In this document: piece by piece, positions 34,501-46,179 of the stretch
Numbering within the stretch: position 1 is the first letter of the stretch
Layout: every line of letters starts with the position of its first letter
Origin: Aurelia coerulea
Lineage: Eukaryota > Cnidaria > Scyphozoa > Semaeostomeae > Ulmaridae
Assembly: GCA_039566865.1 (NCBI GenBank)
Contig: CM076951.1
Coordinates: 15,385,484-15,449,483 of the forward strand
DNA: 64,000 bases
Reading direction: 5' to 3'
Notes under the pieces: model-generated
What the model saw: only the letters and a program-made list of their open reading frames with translations
Database searches by the model: none
Told to the model about the DNA's origin: nothing
Made by a program: the position numbers and the translations under genes

Positions 34501-34912
34501 TTAATGAAGTTCGCGGAGGGATGGCGTGAACAGAGGCCGGTTTTTTGAAAGATTCTGCAAACCAATCGATTTCCTGCTCGACCATTGCCCTAATTTCGCT
34601 TGCTCTATGCAGTTGCATTGCAGCGTCGACAATTGAAAGATTGTACGAGCCAAATTCGCACTCCACAGTATACAAACTCCTTGACATCCTGTTCAGCATT
34701 TGCAATTCCGCTTTCCATGCAAACAGTGTTGCCTCTGGGGGTATACATCGATGTTTGGATGGTGTTTCAACTGGGTAAGGTGACGGATGACGTTTTGTGG
34801 TCACATTCTTTGGTGTCCTGGTTGGTGGTATCTTGCATGTGAATGCAGCGAGTCGTGTGAATGACTGCAGTTGTACAGTCGATAGCTCTACTCCTTCGTT
34901 TATCACAGGCAT
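31577..34912 (-). CDS. Ulp1/SENP-like cysteine protease, exon 2, interrupted by a MITE
   Basis: The exon begins at an ATTATATAG acceptor and encodes a C48-type (SUMO-protease) fold. Counting from 34912, the blocks are LAGDHMRWVVNQLN (about 173-186), GNHFSTAVVD with catalytic His (about 251), YGDSLGW with Asp (about 268) and LQQNGTVCGVV with the oxyanion Gln and nucleophile Cys (about 331). All four catalytic positions are present. At 33788 a 2.2-kb element interrupts the frame. On its far side the frame continues briefly to a TAG at 31577-31579. Ulp1-like proteases are known partners in some Mutator and other DNA transposons. It is tandem with the MULE gene. Confidence 0.8.
32597..33311. mobile_element. 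TTAA-target MITE B (piggyBac-type)
   Basis: 715 bp bounded by TTAA (32593-32596 and 33312-33315). The ends are CCCTATTCCACGTGGGG and inverted CCCCATGTGGAATAGGG. Subterminal G-run/CCATTATGG/C-run hairpins parallel those of MITE A. In reverse orientation its interior aligns patchily with MITE A (ATTTGGAGAG, TTTCATATGATATATA, the CRE pair, the X-box/E-box). Confidence 0.85.
32745..32969. promoter_or_regulatory. E-box, X-box and CRE pair inside MITE B
   Basis: GTCACGTGAC at 32745-32754, GTTGCTAGGCAAC at 32757-32769, TGACGTCA at 32944-32951 and TGATGTCA at 32962-32969. The CRE-like pair is 18 bp apart, exactly as in MITE A. Confidence 0.7.
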
Positions 34913-35972
34913 CTATATAATGTATAAAGTAGTAAAAAGTCAATTACAATGTGCCCATTTCGTTTATGAATAAAGGTCAACGAGAATATTTTGTGATTTT
35001 GTTCCAGGGTGTACTCGGGTATATCTACTATAGGTGTGATAAAGTTACTTTTTTGCTTCTGAGATTTGGGCAAAGCTTATTTTTGGGTCAATAATTTGTG
35101 CTGTTATATTTTCGGGTTCCTGAAATTCTGGTTTATTTTATGGGGTATCAAATATAGGAAGAAGTAAAAATGTTGGGAAAACATAATTTATCAACAAATA
35201 AGATCAACTATTAATACTAAAATCAAAACACTTGAAATATCCAAATACCTTAAATCTAATCAGTAAGGGCACTTTCAACATATTTAAGATACTGACTTCT
35301 TAACCTGTATGTTGGATCAGAAAATTTATTTTTTTGGTCTGTTTTCATGCTAGAAGTTTCTTATGGTTGATGTTTTGTACCCCAGCCTGATGAGCACTCC
35401 TATCCCAAACATACTTGAGTACCCCCCCCCCCACCCCTAGGGAATTCGTCACATGGCTATTTTGTTGAAAAGTAACTTGCCTTTAGTCATCTGTGTGATA
35501 TTTTTTGCTTCATATCTCTGCTATTTTTTCTTGGATCTTTTTTTACAGTATGTACAATATTTGATACCATGTTTCTCAATTCAAGAACATCTATTTTGGT
35601 AACTAGTTTTGCAACGCAGCTTTACATTTTTGATTTGAAAAATTTCAATTCCTTAATTCAATTCAATTCAAAAAAATTTCCACACACCCCTACCCTGATG
35701 CCACACCACCGGGCAAATCATTGTTTAAAAAAAGGACTACCGGGTGGTGGGTAATGATCTTTCTGAAAAATGATCAAAGAAATATTCTAAAGTATTATTG
35801 ATACTTGCTATTAGTATTGACTAAGGATATGCCTGGAAGCAATAATGGGCTTAGTCATTTATTGGTATGAAAGTTTCAAAATGTACAGCCTGCTTGTGGT
35901 CAAAATCTTGTTACTTAAAGAAAATTTGTGTGCATTCGTAAGTGAAAGTTGAATTACGAAAGGCCTGCTTAC
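34913..35972 (-). other. Intron 1 of the Ulp1 gene
   Basis: GTAAGC donor and ATTATATAG acceptor. The interior is AT-rich with a C-run near 35420 and no supported gene. Confidence 0.5.
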
Positions 35973-36059
35973 CTTCATGGGTTGAAATTCTGCAATTTTC
36001 TTCGTAGGCCCATCACGACATAGCCTGTAAACAGAACTGGTTTCCCGCCACCTTTCCAT
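35973..36059 (-). CDS. Ulp1 gene exon 1
   Basis: From the ATG at 36059 it encodes MERWRETSSVYRLCRDG and PTKKIAEFQPMK to a strong donor GTAAGC. The phase (0) fits exon 2. An in-frame upstream ATG at 36098 is possible. E2F-like palindromic motifs (TTGGCGCCAA at 36063-36072 and TTTCCCGCC at 36041-36049) surround the start. Confidence 0.5.
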
Positions 36060-36098
36060 GTTTTGGCGCCAATAATTTTGATTGTTAAATCTGTCCAA

Positions 36099-36714
36099 TA
36101 GGCTTGTAATTACATTGTATTATCATAGATTCTTTGTTTCAGAAGAGCCTCGTTCTGGAGATACAACCTATTGTTCTTTTAGCCAATCAGGGGTCGGAGG
36201 CATTTTGCGATTTAGTCGCAAGTTATAAAACTGCCTACCAGCAACGGACCTTAGTTTCTTATAAACAAAATGAGTGTATGCTTCGGGGATAAACATTTGC
36301 AAGATAGGTTTCATATTATTTGTATGCTTGTTAGTAGCATATACCTTCAAAGAGTTGTGGTTTAAAAAGTATCTTATTTGAGTTTCCTGTCCTCAACCAA
36401 ATGATAAGCAAAGGAATATCAAATGTCCAGTTCTAGCCAGCGTTGCAGACCAAATTCCAAAAGGAAATTTTTCCTTTTGGAATTCAGGTGTGACACAAGC
36501 TAATTATGTGTATATTTTTGGAAATTTTGGCCTAAAAAGTGAAAAAGGAGAAATTTTCTTCCTGTGAAAATTTTCTTCCCTGAGAGTAATGACAAGAATC
36601 TTCAGGAATTCTTACAATCCTTAAAGGCAAGAAAACCAAAAAGGTTAATGCATGAAAGGGCCCCTTTATTATCTGTCAGTTTTCTGTAATACTTTTGCTC
36701 ATTATTCATCATAG
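36099..36714. other. Intergenic, with a perfect short hairpin
   Basis: It contains a 32-bp hairpin at 36453-36484 (AATTCCAAAAGGAA arms) and a CCAAT box near 36180, which could serve the minus-strand Ulp1 gene. No gene recognised. Confidence 0.4.
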
Positions 36715-37478
36715 GCATTGATGGATATTCAAGATGTGTAGTATTTCTCCAATGCAGCAGGAATAACAGGGCAGAGACAGTTTACAATTATTTTCTTAAT
36801 GCTGTAAACTATTGGGGCTTACCTTCATGTGTCAGATCTGATCATGGTCTGGAGAACATCCTAGTGTGTGATCATATGCTGCTGCACAGAGGTTGCAACA
36901 GAGGGAGTTTATCACTGGATCCTCTGTACACAACCAAAGGATAGAACGATTATGGCGAGATGTGCACCGTGTCATTGTGAACCATTTTGCCAACCTGTTT
37001 TATTATCTTGAGGAGATTGGGCACTTAGATCATCTGAGTGAACAGCACCTTTTTTGCTCTACAGAGCGTGTTCCTGCGAACTATAAATCAAGCTTGCGTA
37101 GAGATGGTGAGGCAATTAAACAACAGACCTATGAGAACTGAGCACAATTCAAGCCCCATACAACTGTTTATTTGACGCTGAATTGAAATGTATGGTTCAA
37201 ACAATGAAGAAATTGCAGGAATTTACCATTTTGAGCTGGATCCTTCAGCGGATGAAGCCATATATCCTACCGCCTATGGGGTTTATGATGCAAACTACCA
37301 TAATAATGCAGATGATGATGGTGCTGTCGTTGTGCCAGAAACATCTCTCAATCTAACCAATGAACAAGCTGATACGATAGCATGCATAAGTAGAGACCAT
37401 GGTCAAGGTGAACAAAATTGTATTGCTAGCTATCTTGAGTGCTTGCAGCATTTGCAAAGTTGGGGCTTCAACGTTTAA
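36715..37478 (+). pseudogene. Integrase-core (rve-like) gene relic
   Basis: After an acceptor (CATCATAG) the frame reads GIDGYSR, then VRSDHGLEN and, after a one-base frame slip near 36895, [15 protein letters not shown]. These hold the three acidic residues of a D-D-E integrase core in the expected order. The frame ends at 37141, and the family's C-terminal tail (VVVPETSLNLTNEQ ... YLECLQHLQS) appears in a third frame up to 37478. I recall this as a multi-copy family in cnidarians and fishes. The two frame changes suggest decay, though short introns cannot be excluded. Confidence 0.6.
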
Positions 37479-37984
37479 TTATGTATCTACGTTCATCATT
37501 CGTTGCTAACCTACACCACGAAAGATGAAGGTTGGGAACATTTATCAGATGGCCGGCTTGTAGCTGAAATTGATCTATAAAAGTTGGTAAACTTGCAATT
37601 TCATCAACTGCTCAAAAATTCATACTTAAATTATCCCCTTTCCACAAACTAGTACCTCCCATAACCAACAGCCTGGCAGGACAACACAGTATCAAACTTC
37701 TTGGAAAAAGTATTATAATCTTGATAGCAAATTGGGATTCTGGATTGGGTTTGGGATGAATCAGCATCTGGGAGCTCTCTATCCATTTCTTGAAAAGCAA
37801 TTGTCATCTGCTTTGTCAACGGCCTAGCCTGTCCAGACAAAAACAGCATGAAGCCCTTCAGGTTTACTTCCGTTTGATCTGGAAGAGAATAGAACACACC
37901 ATCACAAAGAATTCTAAAGAATTCTTCAGAATCCTTAAAGTGAATGACCTGAGATATATAGCGCTTGTCTATAAATAGGACAAA
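37479..37984. other. Spacer upstream of LINE 2
   Basis: No supported gene; short frames on both strands only. Confidence 0.4.
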
Positions 37985-38008
37985 GTTTTTTTTTTTCGCT
38001 GAAACAAG

Positions 38009-41000
38009 ATGGCGGGTGTAAGGCCGTTTCTTCTAGCTGTCTGTTGTTTTATCAAGCTTACTTCAGTGGTCCTGTCGTCAGGAGACAAAGAATATCAACA
38101 CACCACAGAACAACGACCAGAGAACGTATTTCTCCTTGTTGCTTCAAAGTGGATGCATGGTTTTGACAAAAACACGAAAAGCAGCATGGGCCTCAAGCTA
38201 GGCACAGGCTTTGGCCTAATCTTGAGCGAAGAAGACAACAGGCCGAATATCGCCTTAATTTTTGCAACTATTTTGATATCAGGAGACATCTGCCCAAATC
38301 CAGGACCAGCAGCAGTTCATTACCCATGTGTAATATGCAACAAGCATGTAAGAAACAATCAAAAAGGGATATCGTGCAGCAATTGTAGCCAGAAGACACA
38401 TCTAAATTGCTCCAGTTTTCCACTGGACTTGTACAATGAATATCATGCCCAGGAGCCAGAGTTTTTCTTTCGATGTGAGAAATGTACAGGACTAAATTTG
38501 ATGGATGAAGAACCAAGGGATGATTTTGAGGAAACTGCAATTCCTACTAATTTTGACCCTTTGAAGGGCCTAAAGAAACCTGGGAAAAAGTACCTTCATT
38601 TGAATGTCAATGGTCTTCTGAGTAAAATTGAGGAAATAAGGATTATTTGCAGAGAAATTATGCCTGACATATTTGCAATAAGTGAAACTAAGCTCGATGG
38701 TTCTGTGTCTGACGGTGAGATTCACATAGATGGTTACATCCCTGAAAGAAATGACAGGAACAGAAATGGAGGAGGTGTTTGTACCTATATATGTCAGAGA
38801 GGGCCTTTCACACACAAGAAATGATGATTTGACCAACACAGCATCTATTGAAATTGTTTCAGTAACTCTTTATCACAAGAATGCAAAACCAAGGCTGTTT
38901 GCATGTATTTACATCCCAAAGACCCCAACAAAACAGACTTTGAACACTCAGTTGATACCAATTTTAGAGATAATAAATAGCAGAGACAATGAAATCACCA
39001 TTCTAGGTGACTTAAATATTAATGCAATGAAGAAAGATACACTTGAAAACCAAACAATCAAGGAACCAACCAGAGTAACCCCTGATAGTCAAAGCTGTAT
39101 TGATCATGTTATAGTCAACAGGAGTGCATTCCTCTCTGAAAGTGGAGTAATCCCAGTTGGGGTTAGTGACCATCATTTAATATATTCAATAAGAAAACGG
39201 GACAAAAAAGGTGGAGGTAGCAAACACAATGAAATAAAAACAAGGAATTTCAAGAATTACTCAAATAAAAAATTCAAAGACAAGCTTAAAGATAAAAATT
39301 GGAGGAAAATTACTCAAAGTCAGGACATCAACACAGCATACAACATGTTTGTTGACAATATAATAGCTGCAGCAGATGAAATAGCCCCAGAAAGATTGCT
39401 TCGAATCAAAAATCAGTGTGACCCTTGGGTTACAGGAGAAACAATCCATAAAATGCACAGACGAGATTTTTTACTTGGTAAAGCAAAAAAAGAGAAATCA
39501 TTGGATATTAAGAAGAAAATGTTTCACGAAGTGAGAGAACATAGATCACAAATTAGAAAAGACCTTTACAGCAAGAAAAAGGAATTTTTTGAAGAGCAAA
39601 TAAAGGAGGCAGGTAACAATCCAAAATTTCTCTGGAGTGTCCTTAAAAGGGCATGTAGCTCCTCAAAGAAACAGCATGCAGTGCCAACTTTAAAACAAGA
39701 TGGAGTACTAGTCACAGAAGCCAACACTGTTGCTGATGTTTTCAACAGATATTTCACAAGTGTTGCCAAAAACATTCCTTCTAAATTGAAAAAACCTAAA
39801 GGCAAGTGGACAGACAATCTGATGACTTATTATGCTGATGTGAAGAGAAAGTCATTCAGCCTGAAGGCACTCAGCAAAGAATGGGTAATGAAGCAATTAA
39901 ATACACTTTCAGTACATAAAGCAACAGGCCCTGACAAAATTTCTGCAAAATTTCTCAAAGATGGTGCAGAGATGTTGGCTCTACCCATGAGGCACATTAT
40001 AAATCTGTCAATTGAAGCATCAAAAGTACCAACAGCTATCAAGTTAGCAAAAGTTGTTCCAATCTTTAAAAAAGGATCTCGTTTTGAAGCAGGAAATTAC
40101 CGTCCCATCTCATTGCTACCTATTATATCAAAGATCATTGAAAGAGCAATAAATGAACAAGTTGTAAGTTATCTAGAGAGCACTAAGATCTTGATGAATA
40201 GACAACATGGGTTTAGGAGAGGATTCTCCACTGAAACTGCTGTCATCTCTCTAGTTGACCAAATTAGGAACTAAATAGGAGAGAAGAGACATACTGCTGC
40301 TATCTTTATAGACTTGCGCAAGGCCTTTGGCACCGTGGACCATTCCATGTTGTTAGAAAAGCTGAATGTCATTGGTTTCACGCAACAAGCCAAAAACTGG
40401 TTCAAGTCATACCTAGAGAACAGAAACCAATATGTTGAGCTGCAAGGAAAGTCATCCTCAAAAGAACAGATGTCTTGTGGTGTCCCTCAAGGGTCAATTC
40501 TAGGGCCTACATCATTCCTAATTTACATCAATGACATCACTGCAGCCCTAAAAAATTCATCAACTGTTCTATATGCGGATGATACAGTATTTCATATCAG
40601 TCACGAATGCCCTGAAACCCTTGAAAGAATTATGCAGGAAGAATTCTCAGAGTTAAATGAATGGCTACTGGACAATAAACTGTCTCTTGCCCTAGATACA
40701 ACTGAATTGATGATATTTAGCCCTAAAAGTAAGGTCAAAGATGGAGAGGACATTAACGTCGCCAATCTAAAAAGGGTAATGGAGTTCAAGTTCCTTGGAG
40801 TTTATATCGACTCAAAGCTGAATTTCAATAAACATCTACAAAATCTTGTCAAGAAAATATCACAAAGGATATCTGCGCTACGAAGACAAGCCAAATCACT
40901 CCCTCTCACTCATATAAAAAGACTTGCAGAGGCAGTCATTAGTCCTTATTTGTCCTACTGCTCTAGTGCATGGTTTAGTGCATTATCAGCTACCCAAATA

Positions 41001-41417
41001 AAACAATTGCAAAGACAGCAGAACATTATCATTCGATTGCTCCTTGGTCTTGATCATCATGAAAGAATAAATGACTCCCACCTAGCAAAATTAAATTGGC
41101 TGCATGTAAAAGAGCAGCTTGTGTTTAACCAACTCAAATTAATTTTCAAGCCAAGACGAGAAGGACCAGAGGCTAAAATTGTTCTCCCAGTTATAGAAAA
41201 CAGCCATCAAATGACTACGAGAGCAAAAAGTAGAGCAGATTTTCAAGTTGACATGGTAACAACAGAACAACAAAAAACATTTCAGCAATCTGCTATAAAA
41301 GCATGGAACATACTGCCTGCAAGGATAAAGGAAATAAACAACATGACACAATTTAAGAAAATTTTAAAATCTTTTTTAATCAAGGACAGAAATAATCCAT
41401 TTTCTCTCATCAAATAA
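38009..41417 (+). pseudogene. LINE 2 polyprotein: 2A-like, PHD finger, endonuclease, RT
   Basis: It starts MAGVRPFLLAVCCFIKLTSV, a signal-peptide-like stretch, then a 2A-like SGDICPNPGP (residues 91-100). A PHD-type finger follows (CVIC, CSNC, H, CEKC, residues 107-159), then an APE endonuclease (LHLNVNGLLSKIEEI, SETKLDG, then in the next frame LGDLNIN, VSDHHLIYSIRK) and an RT (NYRPISLLPIISKIIE, FIDLRKAFGTVDH, CGVPQGSILGP, LYADDT). A TAA at 40272 breaks the frame inside the RT. In motif A the usual KAFD is KAFG. It nicks target DNA and primes reverse transcription from its own RNA in its active form. Confidence 0.85.
38279..38308 (+). other. 2A-like (StopGo) peptide motif
   Basis: SGDICPNPGP matches the D-[VI]-E-x-N-P-G-P ribosome-skipping consensus except Cys for Glu. 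2A-like sequences are described in non-LTR retrotransposons. Here it separates a signal-like leader from the PHD/endonuclease/RT part. Confidence 0.55.
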
Positions 41418-41617
41418 GGACAGTATGTCTAATATTTAAGTAAATAGTATAAATAATATATCTAGTATTTTAAGTGTATTTTATCAAAGCTTGTAATATT
41501 TATTCCTATTTAATTTTTTTATTCATTTTTTGATGCTGGACCACTATTTATACCAATCTTTCTGATTGTACAGTGTTATCCATGTTAAATAATTACATAC
41601 ATACACATACATACATA

Positions 41618-44600
41618 GAGACACCTAATCCCTCTATTGTTTTCTTTAGCATTTCTTTCATTAGCCACGAGCTGGATTGTCAAATACAATAGGCTATTTA
41701 TAAATCTATGAGATCTCATCTTTTAACTCAGGTTATTTACTTTGAGTCAAGACCTAAACTCTGATAAGGGTTCTTGAGAGATACAGACTCAACCTGAAAA
41801 TTTTCTCAAGAATTCTTCTAGAGTATGGTGTTATATGTGTGATAGGCCTGTACTGTAAGGTATTATCCATGATGCACTGTTAACAATCAACAAATTTCAC
41901 TTAGTAGCGTTTCACATTTATTCCTCACTGAGATAACAAGAGTGCATGGCACCTTATTTAGCATTGTTTAGTGAAGGGGGCAAGCTCTTTCCATTCCACT
42001 TTAAGATAAAAGTGAACTCTGTGCACAGGCTTCTGTTTTCAGTGTTCTTAGCGTGTTTGATTATATGTATAACAAACACCAATTCAGAAAATGTTCCTTA
42101 TCTCAACTTAAGCACCTAGAGCCCCATCCCCTTTTCCGATCACTGAAAAAGAAACCTCGAGTTACTTGGCCCAAGTAAATTTTATCGGAAAAGTCAATGC
42201 TAATGAATTATTCCTTATTTCACAGTTTAAAGGATAGAAACCAGTTATTGTACATTTGGCGACCGTCTTCTGTAAAATCGTTGTCGGAAAACACAGCGAT
42301 AAAATCGCGATATCTTCATTTCATCGCCCTTTTCCGATCACGCAAGTTCATGCATGAATTTCGAACAGCACCACCGCAGAGGGTTCAAGAAAGCGCATTT
42401 TCAAATTGAAATGGATGCTGTACACATAACAGAAGATATTTATCTCAAGTTATCGTTTGATAAGTAACATTTTGCCTCTTTATTCGTTCAATGACACCAT
42501 AAGCAATTTGCAATTGAAATTTACAGTATGTTACAAGATAACTGGCAGCACTATAGCATAGTCCCCTTCCCATACTTCAATGCCCCCCCCCTGCCATCAA
42601 TTCAAACCCTACCTCACATGCATCCAAAGTCAATGAAACCCCCTGATGAGGTTTCTTTTTCAATTTCACCTTCCACTCTGTCTCTTCATTGAGAGAGAAT
42701 CCCAGAATTCGAAGCCAAACGGATCGGAATGGAGCGATCTGTAGCCTATCTGACTGCAGTTAGAACTTTACCCCCGGCTGGGAAGGAGAGGATATTATAA
42801 TCGAAATTTTTTTTGTAAATATTCGCTTAGAGAGTTGGAGTAAAGTTTGAGATGTTTTGACTGCGGTTTTAGTAAACAGTAACAAAGAAACAAGAGAAAA
42901 TATAACTGCTGCAAGGAAACACGAAGTGAAAAATGGCGACTACTTGCGATTCCATCACAGGTAGGCCTCTTTCATCTTCCCATCTTCAAAATTTTAAAAA
43001 TGAAAAAACGGGATAAGGTGGCTCACTACCAGTGAAAATTAGGTTATAACATAAACAATTGGTTAAGGTGGGTTGCTACCAATAACACTTTTACACAATT
43101 GGTGTCCATAACTAGCAATATTTCTACAGGCTAACATTGATACTGTGGCAAAACAACGCATTTTTTAAATTTCAAATATTCAAGGGGATCTAATGCTGCG
43201 TTATTGATTGTCGCCTTATGCAAAAATCAATAATGCAGAACTCCATCTCGCGGAATTTAATTTCCGCGGTTCCGCGGAATTTTCACGTTCCGCATTATTG
43301 ACCTGGCCAAATGGCTTTGCATCGTTGGGCTGGGTTTTGGTTTTAATTGTGGGGGTAACTTTGATTTGGTTGTTTTGGCGGCTCTGGAGTTGGGGTGGTA
43401 GAAATTGCTGTGCTGTAAGCGTACTTACTGAAACACTGAGCCAGCCAAAAATAACCAACAACGACCCACAACGACCCAAAGCCACATAACCACCCACAAC
43501 CACCCAAAATCTCCAAGATTTAAGGTGCATGATACCCAATTTTTATAATTCATGACTTCCTTAAAAAAAGCTTTATTAAAACACTGTTGATGATAGTTGC
43601 AGCTACTTGCCATGTTGTGACAGTAGATTGTTGATGAAAATTTATTTTTTCAAATTTATTTTGGAAAAATTATTGCTAAGATAGCAGCTGTTGTCATAAC
43701 AACAAATTTTAAGAGAGGATTATGAACAAGTATGATCATATTGCAAGGTAAAATATGACCAGAAGTGACCAAACTTCAAAAGACTACAAAATAAACAAAC
43801 TTCAATTGTTTTGTCATGGCAACCTTTGCCATGGCAACCTTAAAAACTGTTTCTGTAAGAAAACGCGCCTTATATTTTAAATTTCGAAAAATCCTCAATT
43901 CAGTTTGATCTTCATATCAAAATACACCTTCAGAGAAAATTTCAAATAAATATGTCTTGTGGATCTGAAAATATCTTTTCTAGAAAACAGAAAGGTCCAA
44001 TTTTCAAATGGCCAATTATATTAGGACAGGTAGATGTCTTTTAAATTGCCACAAGGAGCTGTTAGAGACGTTTATGTGGCAGCCATGATAGATAAGGGAA
44101 GCTTAAACCCAATACACCCAGCTTCAGATGATTACCTTCTTACTATTTTGGATGAAAAATACAGTGTTTGACCTGACAATATAAATTGTACCTCTAGCGC
44201 AATTTTGCTTTCTTTGCACAACACGGCAAGAAAAGTTCGAATTTCGACATAGTTTTTTCGTTATATATTAGAGGTAAACGGGCCATTTCCCTTCCGTTTC
44301 CAACAACAAATGCTTTTTACACTTCAAATTTCCAACGTAGTTTCCCCACAGGTAAACTACGGGTAAAGGGAAATATTTCCCACAGTTTCCCAAGTGAGAT
44401 TTAGCATCTCCAACAGTTGGAAACTTAGTTTATATTAGGCATGTTTTTGGAAGACTTTGGGGAAATTCTATACTTGCTCGTGCTCCTTTAGGTAAATTGA
44501 GGTGAAACGCCAAATTTCCCCCAAGTAAGATCCTTGATTTTAGTAGGAAATCCCAGCGAAATTATGAGCTTTTGTCGGAAATTCTGAGGAGACCAAACAT

Positions 44601-45179
44601 TTCTCCAGGTGAAATTAGTAGGAAATTCAATTAAAATTCTGATTTTTTGTAGGAAATTTTAGGGAAACTGATAGGTTCCATGTCCATTATGCTATTTCAA
44701 GAGACGCATAATATTTTACTTATTGGATATTTGGTGCAGCATCAAATATGGTCAGCACTACGCGTCCTGGTTTTACATTATAGGAATCCTCCCAGATAAA
44801 ACTTCTCCAGAGGATTCTTCTCTCTGAATGTCTTCCAATTTTCTCTCGGATTTGCCATTCTATCTTTGCAGCATGCAGATTCTGATGTAAACATGAGATG
44901 CGCCCTCTTTTGAACGTACAAATCAAAATCATAATTTTCTATTATTTTGATCAAGCTTGACTCGTATTTTAAACATCATGGCTATATATTTGGAAAAAAC
45001 TAATCATCCCCTCCTTTGCCATTCCTTTTGTGCGCAATGCAAAGTATGAATTCAGAAAGAAGAATATATCACATCATGGCACTTTGATTCATTGAATGGA
45101 AAAAAGTAACTTCTAAGCAGTCAAGAACGCTACGGCAGACCTTCACAAGTAATTAACGATGCCAACAAATACATACTAC
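41618..45179. other. Gene-poor region
   Basis: No complete gene. It contains a CCAGCCAAAA/CAACGACCC minisatellite-like patch (43435-43510), repeated CCATGGCAAC blocks (43815-43845), and a possible first exon at 42933 (separate entry). ORFs at 43208-43540 on both strands cover low-complexity DNA. Confidence 0.4.
42933..42961 (+). CDS. Possible first coding exon
   Basis: AAAATGGCGACTACTTGCGA begins a ten-codon frame (MATTCDSIT) ending at CACAG/GTAGGC, an acceptable donor. No matching downstream exon was found. Confidence 0.2.
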
Positions 45180-45584
45180 CAGGGCCGTCGAGAGGGTGGG
45201 GGCTTGGGGGGGATTAGGATGGATAAAAGTCCCCTAGGGCCTGGGTCCCGAAGGAGCACGTAAAAATATTGTTGCACATAAATTAACTATTGCTGTAAAA
45301 TCTCTTTACAACAACTCTTTACAACAACTCTTTGTGGCTATCTATCTACCTTAAAACATAGTCATAAGAAAACAATTTTCTCATTTGCTTTGCGTAAAAC
45401 TTTGTGCCCTCTTTTGAAACTTAGTCACCTCGTAAGAGTGAGTCTTCAATCTCTTCCGAGAGTCTGAATGAAGGGCCTGACCCTGTAAACATTTTCTTGG
45501 GGATTCGCCCCCAAACCCCCCCCCCCCCTTGCGGCCCGATCCTATGAATCACTCCAGGACCCGACCTGGCTCTCGACGGCCCTG
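45180..45584. mobile_element. hAT-type MITE, 405 bp
   Basis: Perfect 15-bp inverted ends CAGGGCCGTCGAGAG and an exact 8-bp target duplication CATACTAC (45172-45179, 45585-45592). CAGGG ends with 8-bp duplications are typical of hAT elements. The interior has G- and C-runs and no ORF. Confidence 0.9.
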
Positions 45585-45864
45585 CATACTACATGAAACT
45601 AAATTCAAAACGTGGAGACCCTTTCCAATGACATGTTCAGCTTGTGATATGATAATGACAGAAATGTGGAAATGTTCCATTGCAATGTGTCTTGTACAAT
45701 GAGTGATTTCTATACTGCATTGTTTAATTTGAATGGCTTTTTAAACAATAACCCAGGTGTTTGAGTAGTCCCACGACACCTAATATTTACTGGCAAACCT
45801 CAGATATACCGGCACCTCAAATTTACAGGCTCGCGCTACGGTGATATATGGTCCAAATAGAGTT

Positions 45865-45957
45865 AAACCCAAAACCTTAAACCCGAAGCCTTAAACCCGA
45901 AACCTTAAACCCGAAACCTTGAACCCGAGACCTGAACCCGAAACCTGAAACCCGGAA
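45865..45957. repeat. CTTAAACCCGAAAC minisatellite
   Basis: Six to seven degenerate copies of a 14-15 bp unit (ACCTTAAACCCGAAA), decaying toward the right. Confidence 0.8.
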
Positions 45958-46027
45958 AAAAGTTTTTCCGTGTTAGTATACCATAGTTATGAATGGCTGA
46001 CTATGCAGTTGAAAGAACATATACTTT

Positions 46028-46179
46028 CTACTCATCAGAGTCACTTGAGTCTCGAACAAGTGTTTCTTTAGACTTCTTTGAAGGTTTCCTGCCCCTTGGT
46101 GACTCTGCAAGAAGCCTTCTCATTCGCAAAACTTGCCTTGCCTCTTCCGCCATCCGACTTTGATGCCTTTCATCCAGCT
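46028..46179 (-). CDS. Probable terminal exon with acidic tail
   Basis: A GATTGCAG acceptor at 46180 opens a frame reading ELDERHQSRMAEEARQVL, then SPRGRKPSKKSKETL and a final DSSDSDE before TAG at 46028. The basic block followed by a CK2-like acidic tail suggests a nuclear protein C-terminus. I cannot assign the gene; the upstream exons should lie at higher coordinates on this strand. Confidence 0.45.

Larger units (their letters stand above)
37985..41617 (+). mobile_element. LINE 2: near-complete CR1/L2-like retrotransposon
   Basis: A 3.6-kb plus-strand element with a short 5' leader, one long coding region and a 3' end in ACAT repeats (41594-41617). Only one frameshift (near 38790), one stop (40272) and one visible catalytic-region change disrupt it, so it is young. 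No target duplication was found. Confidence 0.8.

Noticed and set aside
43208..43613. Overlapping ORFs on both strands with Trp/Val-rich translation
   Set aside because: Low-complexity CAACGACCC/GGGTGG repeats generate them.
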